Made by a program: the position numbers and the translations under genes. A model generated the notes under the pieces. It made no database searches and had not been told where the DNA came from. It saw only the letters and a program-made list of their open reading frames with translations. From Drosophila miranda (taxonomy: Eukaryota > Arthropoda > Insecta > Diptera > Drosophilidae): a DNA stretch of 64,000 nucleotides. Of this stretch, positions 11,406 to 22,423 are shown piece by piece. Where the stretch lies: positions 25,299,657-25,363,656 of the forward strand of contig NC_046674.1 in NCBI RefSeq assembly GCF_003369915.1. Reading direction: 5' to 3'. Each line of letters starts with the position of its first letter. The stretch's first letter is position 1.

Positions 11406-12499
11406 AATGGTGAGTAGCAATGAATTTATTTTAAAAGTGCAATGAAATTGCCTTGGCGATGCATAGGCCCGTGTGGGAAATTGGTGGCCTTGTAAGTGCG
11501 ACGCTGAAGCATCTTCTTACCCTTAGTAAGCAGCGCCAGCTTACGCACTTTTGTTGTTGTATTTATGCAATTCGCCTGGGCATCATCATTGTCCGTCTAT
11601 CTATTATAACAAATATTTATTTATAACTATTCGATTGATTCGTTTATCCGCAGAACAAACTGAAGTCGAGCCAGCATCGCGACAAGGTGAAGAAGTTTAT
11701 TTCGCTGACACAGACGGGGGAACAGACTGCAATTTTTTGTCTGCAACAGAATGACTGGAAAATGGATCTGGCCAGTGACAACTACTTTCAGAATCCCGAG
11801 TATTATTACCGCGAGCTGGATCGGAAACGCATCGAGCAGTTATTTATGCGATACCGCGATCCGAGTGATCCGCTAAAGATTAGTTCTCAGGGCGTGATAC
11901 GATTCCTAGAAGACCTAGACCTGAAACCCGACTCAAAGCTGGTCCTGATCATTGCGTGGAAATTTCACGCCGAGGTACAGTGCGAATTCTCACGGGATGA
12001 ATTTACAAATGGCATGTGCGACCTGGGCATCGATAGCATTGAGAAACTCAAGTCGAAGTTGCCATTGCTGGAGCTGGAACTGAATGATGCTGGGAAATTC
12101 AAGGATTTTTATCACTTCACCTTTAACTATGCCAAGGATCCGGGACAGAAGAGCATCGATCTGGATATGGCAATTGCATACTGGTGCATAGTTCTGAGCG
12201 GACGCTTCAAGTTCTTGGACATTTGGTGCAAGTTCCTCGAGGAGAAACACAAGCGAGCCATATCGCGAGACACCTGGAATTTGCTCCTCGATTTTGCCAC
12301 CAACATCGATGATCGGATGAGTAATTACGACTCGGAAGGTGCCTGGCCTGTACTTATCGACGACTTCGTTGAATGGTGCCAGGAAAACAATCATCTGAAG
12401 GAAGAGCCATCGTCAGGGTGCCAGCAGCAGTCAACGTCCCAAAGGAACATATCTAGCGCTTACCCGACCTCGCATAGTACAAACATGAATTATGGCTAA
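11406..12499 (+). CDS. SCCRO: DCN1-like protein, cullin neddylation co-E3
   Basis: This is the orthologue of human DCUN1D1/2, which promotes NEDD8 transfer from UBE2M to cullins. The first exon is only the start codon (11406-11408, ATG followed directly by GTGAGT); the second exon is 11654-12499, giving 282 aa. The N-terminus [16 protein letters not shown] begins the UBA-like domain (to about residue 45; [20 protein letters not shown]). The cullin-binding (PONY) domain follows, with [58 protein letters not shown] and [14 protein letters not shown]. The C-terminal tail of about 35 residues is Ser/Gln-rich and longer than in mammals. A polyadenylation signal AATAAA lies at 12621-12626. The single-codon first exon follows from homology, since MNKLKSSQ is the conserved start. 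Confidence 0.95.
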
Positions 12500-13716
12500 C
12501 GAATTGTTAGAGCTGCTATATTCTCATTAATAATAGATTTGCTTTTACTCTGATTATTCTAAATAATGAAGATATTAAGCAAGGCGGGTACATTTACATT
12601 TTCTCTAAAAAAAACGTAAAAATAAACAAAACTTAGCAAATGCATTCGATGAAGTTTCATTTCTCACGGTTCAAATGATACATCATTCAATGTATCGATT
12701 ACAGCCCTATCGATGGCGCTGCTGCCTTGTCCGACTCTGCTATCATCACTATGAGTGTGACCGTTTTGCTGATTATTGTTACAACGATTTTTCGCTGTTA
12801 AAATTATTAATATTCATTTTAGGGCCTGCTTGGCCCACGAAAGTGGTTTGTTCAACAGCAACAATAGTGTGTACAAAATGTAAGGTCATAAGCTAAGTCT
12901 CCCAAATGTTCAAGTGTTCGAATGGCGAAGAGACATTGATTTGATTCTCGGCCTCCCCTGCCCTGCTCCTAACCACCGTAATCGCTGTGACTGTGTGTGG
13001 GCGGCCATAAAGGGAAGGAGTGGTTTTTGCCTTCAAAAACTTTTGATCCAGAAATCCCTTGCCCTTGGATAGTGGCGACTGGGCTCTGTATAATCAAATT
13101 TAAGCAAATAGTCAGCGCGATTGCGAACCCAATTATCATGTGAATAACTCGCTCGTCTCGCCTCAAGTGGGCGAAATTTAAACAAATATAGACACGAACA
13201 CACGCAAGAGCACGACCAGACATGTGTGTATGTGTGAATTTATGGTGTGTAAATAAATGCTACTAAACATACCAAAATTAAACAAAAACAAACTTGGGCG
13301 CTGATAACCGCAGAAATCGGACTACGACAACTCAGCGACGTCGCCGTCCGTGCAGAACATCACAAGATACGTTCCTTTAGCCTAATCCCCGCCCTGCATC
13401 CGTAAATGAGCCCAACAGGACGGACAAGTGCTTGACATCCACAATATTTAGTGTATGGATCCGCAATTTGTCATAGGATAACCGAAGAAGAGCGGCACAT
13501 GCTTTCTTTATTTACATAAGCGTACACACATACATATGTACATATGTATTCGTTTGTTCAAAATTTTACCCCAATTCCCCTTGTTATTTTTCTTTGTGTA
13601 ATGTGGAAATTCAACCAGACGAGATATGGTGGTTCCTATATGTACCCGGAAGGGAACTAAAACTTGGAAAACCTTTGCCAGCCGTGTGCTAATTAATTTA
13701 TTTACATTACAGCCGC
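12500..13716. other. SCCRO 3' flank and dop 5' region
   Basis: After the SCCRO polyadenylation signal there is a TATCGAT-containing stretch (around 12690-12715, with ATCGATTACAGCCCTATCGATGG). A non-coding region follows that probably holds the dop upstream exon and the intron that ends in ATTACAG at about 13712. No protein-coding gene is visible. Confidence 0.4.
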
Positions 13717-13723
13717 CGACGAC

Positions 13724-13777
13724 ATGCCAGCCAACAGCAATAGCAACAGCAACTACACCACCAACAAGGAGAACTAA
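13724..13777 (+). CDS. upstream ORF in dop leader (17 codons)
   Basis: Eleven bases downstream of a good splice acceptor (tttacattacag) an ATG opens a 17-residue frame, MPANSNSNSNYTTNKEN, closed by TAA 39 bases before the dop start codon. It does not overlap the main frame, so re-initiation is possible. Whether it is translated is inference. The Asn/Ser-rich composition is simply the local CAG/AAC repeat sequence. Confidence 0.35.
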   Translation: MPANSNSNSNYTTNKEN

Positions 13778-13816
13778 AGGCAAGACCGCTAACATCAAAA
13801 GGTATAAATCAAGACC

Positions 13817-16800
13817 ATGAGTCGCCAGGACACGTCTTCGTCGTTGTCGGGAGTGGGACCCCGTTCAGCGGAAGGTGCGGCAGCCACAACAACATCGTCC
13901 CCAGCAACCGCAACAGAAGCCGCAGCCACCGGCAGTAAAATATCCACCTCAACGCCGCAGAAGGGCGACGAGCAAGAGAAGGAGTTCATCAATCGGAGTA
14001 TGGCCAGCGAAATAGATGCCAGCGACGCCCTGGCCATATCCCTGTCCGTTGATAGCAGCGGGTCAACGGCCTCCACCATGAGTGGTAGTCCTGTGGCCAA
14101 GCGTCAACTGAGCACAGCCAATCTTTCACGAATACGTCCCCAGTCGAGTTACTCGGCCCGGGTTCTCATCTTTGACGATTCAGATCAGGCCGCAGCCGCA
14201 GCAGCTGATTTAGCAGCCGCCCCTTCCTGCAATAGCAGCGTAAAGTCGTGCAGCGGCCTGGAGATGCTTCCCACATCGCCAGCCAAGCTGTCGACTGGAA
14301 ACGATAGCACGAATAGCTCCTCGATTTTGAGAAACCTGAACCTAACCAAGAGCTCGTCCGGCGGACTATCGGGCAGTTCCAGCTCATTGCACTCACGTGG
14401 CTATACGGCTCTGCTCCGCAAGATATCCTATCAGCAACACACCAACTCCTTGCGCGCCGTCAGCAGCGGTAAGAGCGGCAATGCTTACGCCCACTGCCCA
14501 CCCACTCCTACGAGAAATTTTGTTTGTTTCACTTTGCAGAAGCATCCAACTTGCTACGCATGCGGCACTCATCGCTGGGAAAATCGGCTCCCTGTCTCAC
14601 TGGCAACTATTTCCGTCTTGAGCTGGCTGGTGCTGGTCCGTCTATGGCTCAGGCCAAAAGCCATTCGGCGGTTCCCTCGCCCTCGCCTGGCCACAACATC
14701 TCGCGGTCGGGCAGCTGTGCGGGCATTGGTCTGGCCAAGCATCATCACCATCATCTCCATGGTGTGGTGATGCGTGGGTCGGCGGGCGGCGGGGCGGGGT
14801 CGGGCTCCACTGGCACTGGGGGCTCCTCCTCCAGTGGTGTCGCCCATCACCGTCTCAGCCTGGTTACGAATGCCTCTGCTGTGGCCTCGGCCGGCGGCTC
14901 GCGTGCGCACTCTCCGTACTCGGCCAGTCCCGTGGACAGTCCGCGCCTCAATTCGCCCATGCCATTTGCATTTGCTCCGATCAAGCGGATCGCCTCGTGC
15001 CGCGGAGTGGTGGACGGACGTCGCTGGTCTGTGGCATCGCTGCCCTCCTCCGGCTATGGCACCACACCAGGCAGCTCTAATTTATCGGTAAAGTTGATGA
15101 GAAAAGAACGAATGAATTTGAATGAATTTGTATCTGATCATACGCTCTGTTGCAGTCCCAGTGCTCGAGTCAGGAGGCACTCAACCAATTGCCGCACAAC
15201 ATTCCGCCGTGCGTCCAGGATGCTGATGCTGCCGCTGTTGCCGCCGGCGCCTGCTGTGCCGAGCATCTCAAGCAGCACTGTCCCAGGCATTGTGTTTTGT
15301 TGCTAGCCGCTGCCCAGAAGCAGCCACAGCAGCCGCAGCTGCACAAACAGCCCAAGACATCTCAGTTGCAGCCCCAGAAGCTTACGGTTGCAGGTTGCAT
15401 GAATTGCTGTGCTGATTTGAGCCTCGCCTGTAGCGGAAAGGGTGAGGATAAAGATAATAGCACTTGCTCTGCCTCGAATTCCACGGCAGGCCAAGGCGGC
15501 GTCGCCCCTGGACGGTTGTCGCCCCATTTTCGTCCACGCTCTCGATCGCTATCCAGTCCCTCGCGCTCGCCCATTGTGGACAGTGAGATTGCGGTGATGA
15601 ATACTCTGTACAAGGAGCGCTTTCCCAAGGCCACCCAGCAGATGGAGGAGCGTCTGAAGCACTTTATAAATGAGAACAAAAGTGCTGCTTGCAGCAGCTT
15701 TCGGGACTCCCAGCCCATAGTGCGGTTTGTGCACCATCAGGTGCTGGAAATGGCCCGCGATTGCCTGCACAAATCGGAGGCGAAGCTGATTACCTCGCAA
15801 TATTTCTACGAGCTGAGTGAAAATCTGGAGCGATTGCTGGTTGAGACCAAGGAGAAGTCTCCGGAAGCAGCCGCCGAGCTGAGTGGCGTGATCAAAAAAC
15901 TATTACTAATCATCTCGCGCCCGGCCCGCCTGCTCGAGTGCCTGGAGTTCGATCCCCAAGAGTTCTACGAACTGCTGGAGGCGGCCGAGGGTCATGCCAA
16001 GGCCATGCCTGTTATTAAGGCGGATATACCGCAGTATATCATACACAAACTGGGCCTGAATCGGGATCCCATTGCCGAGCTGCAGCAGGAATTGCGGGAA
16101 ACACAGCAGATGTGCTCGGAGCAGGTCACAGTGGATGCGGACCCACTGCAGCAGGGCGGATCTCTGCTACTCAACTCGCCTCTCACCAGTGCCGCCAAGC
16201 AGTTGAGCAGCCTGGCCCTCGATGCCGTCGCTCTGGACTATCCCGTCCACCCCAGTGGAACTAGTACGCCACAGCAGCCGCCACAAACGCCAGTGGCTGC
16301 GTGTGACGCACAGCCTGCTCCCAGCTTCGCCTTGGCGGTTAGTCAGCTGAACGAGGCGGGAGAAGGTGCGGGATCGGGATCTGGCACTGGCACTGGCGCA
16401 GGTACACAGCTATTGCCACACGAAAATGACTTTGACATTGCCAAGCTGATCTCAAATGGTGCCTACGGAGCCGTCTACTTGGTGAAGCACAAGACGACCC
16501 GTCAACGCTTCGCCATGAAGAAAATCAACAAAAATAATCTCATTTTGCGCAACCAGGTGGAGCAGGTGTTCGCCGAGCGGGACATACTGTCGTTTGCCGA
16601 CAACCCCTTTGTGGTCAGCATGTATTGTTCGTTCGAAACGAAGAAACACCTGTGCCTGGTCATGGAGTACGTGGAGGGCGGCGACTGCGGCACCCTTCTG
16701 AAGAACATTGGACCGCTGCCGGCGGACATGGCTCGGTTCTACTTTGCCGAAACAGTATTAGCCGTGGAGTATCTGCACAGCTATGGCATTGTCCATCGCG

Positions 16801-19800
16801 ACCTGAAGCCGGACAACTTGCTGATCACAGCCCTGGGCCACATCAAGCTGACCGATTTCGGCCTCTCTAAGATGGGCCTCATGTCGCTGGCAACCAACTT
16901 GTACGAGGGCTATATTGACTCGGAGACGCGGCAGTTTTCCGATAAGCAGGTGAGCAGGGTAGCCCCCAAAAAGAGAGCTTCAAAATACCGATCCATCCGC
17001 TCTTTGTTTCAGGTGTACGGCACACCCGAGTACATTGCCCCGGAGGTTATATTGAGACAGGGCTATGGCAAGCCCGTCGACTGGTGGTCCATGGGAATCA
17101 TCCTCTACGAGTTTCTCATCGGCTGTGTGCCCTTCTTTGGCGAGACGGCCGAGGAACTGTTTGCCCATACTGTCAACGACGACATAGAGTGGCCGGACAG
17201 CGAGGACTGGCCGGTGCAGTCGGAGGCGAAGGACATCATAACGCAATTGCTGCAGCAGAACCCGCGCGACCGTTTGGGCACCCAAACGGGCGCCATGGAG
17301 ATGAAGGAGCATGTGTATTTCCTGGGCATGGACTGGAATTCGTTGCTGCGCCAAAAAGCCGAGTTTGTTCCTCAGCTCTCGCATGAGGATGATACCAGCT
17401 ATTTTGATAGTATATTTCGCTGATAATTTAGGGCTTAACTAATCTGATCGCTAAGGGATCGCTAATGATAATCTTTCTCTTCAAACAGCTCGCATGGATC
17501 GCTATAACCATGATCTGGCTGGGGAGGACACAGATGACACGGACGACACTCCCGTCTTCGGCAGCTTCAACTCGTATACGCCGCAATACAGAAAACAGCA
17601 TTACAGCTGGTCCCGTCACGCGACATCCACATCAACAACTGCAGCTGATGAGGCGAAGGCCACACCACCACCACCACCCACCCTGACTTGCCTGCCGTCC
17701 CGTGCCCAGGCAATGCCAATGCCAATGCCAGCGGCAGCGGCCAGCACCTCGACAGGTGCCTTGCCAAAACTCAGAACGGGAACGGGGGCAGGAGCAGCAT
17801 CAAACGAGGGAGCTGTCAACAAGTTCTTGAATACACCACAACTGCGTAAACTGGATGTGAGCTTTTTAGGGAGAAATATCCAAGGCGTTCCGAATTCCAG
17901 CAATCGCATTTCTTTCGCTTCGTTTCAGCTCTCCTCCAGCTGCCTGAAGGTGCCGTCTACCCCAGATGCGGACTATTTGCCCGAACTGTTGCACAACGTC
18001 ACCATTGGCAACGATGCTGAGCTGCGGATGCTCAAGCACTATCTGCAGCAGCCGACACCGGCTGTCACGCAGCGGCTGCACCAACGGCACAGCATGCCAC
18101 CAAACACCAACACAACCATCATTAGTACCCCGGCCACTCCTCCGCCAGCTACTCAGACTCAAAGCCAGGCGGCAGCAGGAGCGACAGTCACAGCCGCAGC
18201 CGCACCCGCAGCGACAACGGTGGGCAGCTTCTCCCGCAGCACCCCGGAGAGCTCGCAGACGGACAGCGACGACTTCTCGCCGCAGATCAATCGCAAGCGA
18301 AAAGGTGTCTGCGCGCGGGATATTCTGCCGCGCTTCTCCATTTCCATTGAGGATGAGACAATCTCAGCGGGCAGCTCGTCGACTGAGAACATGATTTTGC
18401 CAAGAGAGCAATCGCCGCTGGCCTTGCAGCACCAGCCCAAGTCCATGGACGGCACCAGCAGTGGCAGCATGAAGCACCATCGCTCGAGATCGATTGTCAA
18501 GTCCGCCTCGGCCTTGGGTCTGTCTCTGATGACGTCCCTGGACAATAGTCAATTGGCCGCACAGCTGTGTGGAATTCAGTCACCAGGTGGAGGAGGCAAT
18601 GGCTCCAGCACGGCCAGCTCCAGGGATACGTCCCCGTGTCGAGAGCTGTCGCCGCTGGTGACCAACCTGAAGCCTCCGATCATTATTCGACGCGGCCCTC
18701 GAGGTTTTGGCTTCACTGTTCACACAATACGCGTCTATTATGGCGACACGGACTTCTATACGATGCATCATCTCGTCATGGCCGTGGACGAGGGCAGTCC
18801 GGCCTTTGAGGCTGGCCTACGGCCGGCAGATCTCATCACCCATGTAAATGGCGAGCCCGTGCAGGGCCTGTTTCACACGCAGGTGCTGCAGCTGCTCCTC
18901 AGCGGAGGCGAGCACGTCACCTTGAGGGCCACACCGCTGGAGCACACCAGCATACAGAGCGGCGGCCGCAAGCGTGATATAATGCAGAGCAAGCTGGCCA
19001 AGAAGGGCTTGAATCGTCAGAAGAAGCAAACCAAACGGGAGCACGATAAGAAGCGAAAAACCTCGCTGTTCCGCCGGATAAGCAGCAAACGTGCGAACGC
19101 GGAGATGCAGCAGGTGAGTCATGTGAGTCATCATCAACAGAACCATCAAGTATCCGCTAATCCAACCTATGTTTCTCCCTTCCCTTCTACCTTCTCCCGA
19201 CAGTTTTCCGCTGGCACCAGCTCACCCACCACTCCATCGGCCAGGAACCTGTCGCCACTAGACTCTTCGTATCACGGCAGCAGCTGCTGCCAGTCGGCAG
19301 CAAACTCCTCGTCACAGTCCACTTCACCATCATCCTCGTCGCCCAACACGCCCACAGCCACCAGTGGCAATGGGGGCTCGAACAGTGCTAATGGTGGATC
19401 TGCATCTGTCGCTGTCGCTGCCGCTGCCCCGGCTATACCATCAGCTCACTGCGTGCAATTGCCCTTGGCCCAGCCCCCTGCGCAGGTGGTGCTGCTCCCA
19501 CATGTGGGTGCTGCTGTCGGCAGTAGCCCCACCTCTGTGGGAAATGTCCCTGGTGAGTGGGATTTTCCCAAGGAAAATTATAAACAATAAGACACAAACA
19601 TGCTCCAGAAGAAATATGCTCCAATTTGTTTGTGTGTTTCTAGTTTCTCCCACCGGCGTCGTTCCGCAGCTGTATCAACGTCCATCTACTCTACATGGTC
19701 TTAAGCACAAGCTTCATGCCGCCACCGCCGTGATTGCAGGTGGAAACAGCACCAGCAATCCCTCCGGCGGACTGAAGACCTTGCACACCTCGAGCAACAA

Positions 19801-20857
19801 TTCGCTGCCAAATCGTAGGAAATCTGTTGGTCACATTCCGCTTTCCCCACTGGCACGCACACCATCACCCTCGCCTTTGCCGTCGTCGCCTACGCGGTCC
19901 CCGTCTCCGCTGGCCTTTCCGTTGGTCGGTCATCAGCCGGGGGCCTCCAATACCACGCAATCGTACAGTCCGGGGAGCACGCTGCCCACCTTGCAGACGG
20001 CGGTGAATGCCAACACCAAGAAGGGCGGCTTTGCTAGGACCAAGTCGGCCGAACCGAGTTCTCCTCTGCTGCGTCGCGCCTTGTCGCCCGACCGACTGCA
20101 CCCCCGCAGTGCCGAAACAAAGATTTCGCCTCTCTGCTGCTCGCCGCCCATCAAACAACCAAGTCATCAGCGGGTGGTGACCACCACTTGGAGATCAACA
20201 TCAGCACCCACTGGGGGCAATGGTGCTGCACCTGGCGGAGGAGTAGTCGGAACAGGAGGCAATGGAACAGCGCCGCAACAGCTGGTTCCCTCATCGGAGG
20301 AATCACAAAGACAGTCCGTGGCAGGGACTGGTGCTGGTGCCCCAGCAGTGGCAGGCGCTGATCCAAGCTCGTCCGCCGTCGTTACGTTGGCCAGCTGCGA
20401 GTTGCTGCCCCGAATTGCCGAGGAGAAGGATTCACCCACCAGCACCCAGGACAGCAGTAGTGCGTCCGAGGGATTTATGCCCGCCATAGAGGAGTACACT
20501 GAGGGGGAGTCATCGTCACCCACACAGACCCTGGAGAAGCCGGAGAAGATAAAGGGCAACAAGCAGGAGCGGGAGACTGTAGGAAAGCCCAAGAAGGTTG
20601 AGTTGGGTAAGAGCTTTTTCCACTATCAATGATGCGGACCTGTTGGCATCAAAACTGCTTTTGTTTCAGTTAAATCTGTACTAGATTCTGCCAAAACCAA
20701 GCCCATGAGCAGTGGCTGTAAAACTTCGATGACAACGACAAAGCCGGCCAGCCCCAGTCTGACCATATCAACAGCACCACGCAAGGAGCCAACGGCTGAG
20801 ACAGCAACCGAAGCTCCCACAACTGCAGCCACTTCCACCGCCAAGCAAAGGAAGTAG
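13817..20857 (+). CDS. dop: drop out, MAST-family serine/threonine kinase
   Basis: This is a microtubule-associated Ser/Thr (MAST) AGC kinase; drop out is linked to dynein-dependent transport and cellularisation in flies. Exons inferred from splice sites: 13817-14468, 14540-15087, 15156-16949, 17013-17409, 17489-19113, 19204-19552, 19644-20606, 20670-20857; 2171 aa, all phases consistent. Order: Ser/Ala-rich N-terminus; [16 protein letters not shown], the MAST signature; pre-kinase DUF1908 helical domain (about 528-705); kinase (about 825-1117) with [17 protein letters not shown] (Lys), [15 protein letters not shown] and [13 protein letters not shown] tail with DTSYFDTRMDRY; PDZ domain (about 1526-1616, [22 protein letters not shown]); and a long Ser/Pro/Ala-rich tail. 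All catalytic motifs are intact. Introns 4 (63 bp) and 6 (90 bp) are multiples of three without stops, so retained forms would stay in frame. Confidence 0.93.
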
Positions 20858-22320
20858 CGCCAGAGAAACGGTGGATGTGGGTGCGGATGCTTATGTTTTA
20901 AATTTAGTGTTTAAATGTTTGTCTTAATTGTCGGCCCAACTAGTGAGTGGAACGCAGCATTGGCAGTGGCATTGGCAGTGGCAGTGGCAGGGAAGGAGCA
21001 GCCGCAGGAATTCAACATACAGTTAGGAGCAAAAGTGAGTACATACTCATAATCACTGACTTTTGCCGCCCATAGCAACACACAATTGTTCCCCATATAA
21101 ATACTTGTACTCTAAACAAATAAACAATAATTACAAGAACGAATAAGAATTTTCCTAAGAATGAAAAATAAAAAACCAAAACAACTCACACCTACTCACT
21201 TTTGCACTTTTTATAAAATCGAAAGAAAATCATAATATTAACATTTTGTGCATAGACCCATATTAGATATTACTTTTTTAATACGGTTTGGAAAGCTCTC
21301 TATCAAATTCCCAAAAATATCTTTTGGAATACGATTGCATTCCGCATCTACACGTCCCCAGAGATCGCCTAGGTGAGATGGCGCTGATTCGGACTGCCCA
21401 AGCCGTCGTTTCACGATTGACCATATGTTTTCAATCGGATTAAGTTCGGCGCTTTGAGAGGGTCTATGCACAAAATTTTGATATTATGTTTTTCTTTAAT
21501 TTTTATAAAAAATGCAAAAGTGAGTACATGCGAGCTTTTTTGGTTTTTTATTTTTCATTATTTAGAAGTTTGTATTCGTTCTTGTATTGTTTGTTTGTTA
21601 AGAATTCAAGTATTTACGTAGGGAAAAAAGTTTGTTTGCGTGGCTTTATTTGTTGGGCTGCTATGGGCGTCGAAAGTCTGTGATTATGAGCTTGTACTCA
21701 GTTTTGCTCCCCACTGTATGTATAACGAGGATTGCGTTTTAACATTTTTTCGAAGTAAGCCTGTTTTTGTTCGCAAAACAATTTTAGCAAAGCAATTAAT
21801 TAGAAAATTTGGAAAACTAGTAGAGTGTAGTCGTATGTCGTACGTAACCGAAGGAAGGAGTCGAAATAAGGAAAGCAAAACTGCTTTAAAACTCTGAATA
21901 TTGTAAACGAAAATGAAACGAGAGAACCACAATAGGATGTTGCGATTAACGCAAATCAAAGAGTCACCACGCAATTATGTATTGTAAATAGATGTGTAAC
22001 ATTGATAGACCTAACCATATTTGGATGATAATGAACAAACAAAAACGAAAACAACAGTCAGTTCGAGCGAAGTGCATGGAAAGAGGATGAGGTCTGCTTA
22101 CGCAGGTAATATTTATAAAAACTTTTGCGAATCTATACACTATGCCTAATTCAATATAAATAAATGTTATGTGTGTGAAAGAAAGATTCGTTTTTCCTTA
22201 ATAGTTGGTTTTCCTTAACAGGCGAATAGTTGTCATTTGATTTAGGTCATTAAAATTCTTGAAACAAACAAATAGCTTTTTGTTTTTGTTTTCGTTGTGT
22301 TTGTTAGTTACTTTAGCTTC
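20858..22320 (+). other. probable dop 3' UTR, interrupted by a Tc1-like element
   Basis: No coding potential other than the transposase remnant is seen. (GGCAGT)n-type repeats occur at 20961-20990. The first strong AATAAA outside the transposon is at 22159-22164, which could end dop transcripts. The element at 21020-21716 lies between the dop stop codon and that signal, and its left inverted repeat itself contains AATAAA near 21117-21124. UTR extent is inference. Confidence 0.45.
21020..21716 (-). mobile_element. internally deleted Tc1-like element with long inverted repeats
   Basis: The element is flanked by TA on both sides (21018-21019 and 21717-21718), with ends CAGTTAGGAGCAAAAGTGAG and the matching CAGTGGGGAGCAAAACTGAG on the other strand. 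Inverted repeats of about 235-250 bp each (21020-21258 and about 21463-21716) remain clearly alignable. Each carries an inner copy of the terminal word (GTACTCACTTTTGCA-like), the IR/DR organisation known in Tc1-type elements such as S, Paris and Minos. Only about 200 bp of interior remain. It encodes, on the minus strand (21471-21238), the last 77 residues of a Tc1 transposase, including SAELNPIENIWSIVKRRLGQ with the third catalytic residue (Glu of NPIEN). The first two catalytic Asp residues are deleted, so the copy is non-autonomous. Confidence 0.85.
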
Positions 22321-22423
22321 ATCGATAGTTATCGGTGGCTGTTATCGATTCGCAAGTTGCCAGCTGTACAACTGCAACATTTTCATTTTAAGTCTTCAAT
22401 TGTCAATAAATTAAAAATATAGT
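22321..22423 (+). promoter_or_regulatory. UfSP2 promoter with DRE-like sites
   Basis: CATCGATAG (22320-22328), TATCGG and TTATCGATT (about 22342-22350) lie within 105 bp upstream of the UfSP2 start codon. This is typical DRE-type housekeeping promoter sequence. Confidence 0.5.

Noticed and set aside
13501-13560. CATACATATGTACATATGTA-type repeats here and elsewhere (5270, 32395, 35570, 59205)
   Set aside because: These are ordinary Drosophila non-coding simple sequence scattered throughout; no array, spacer structure or CRISPR-like pattern.
15170-15718. several minus-strand frames under dop exon 3
   Set aside because: They are antisense shadows of GC-rich coding sequence without family motifs or splice context.
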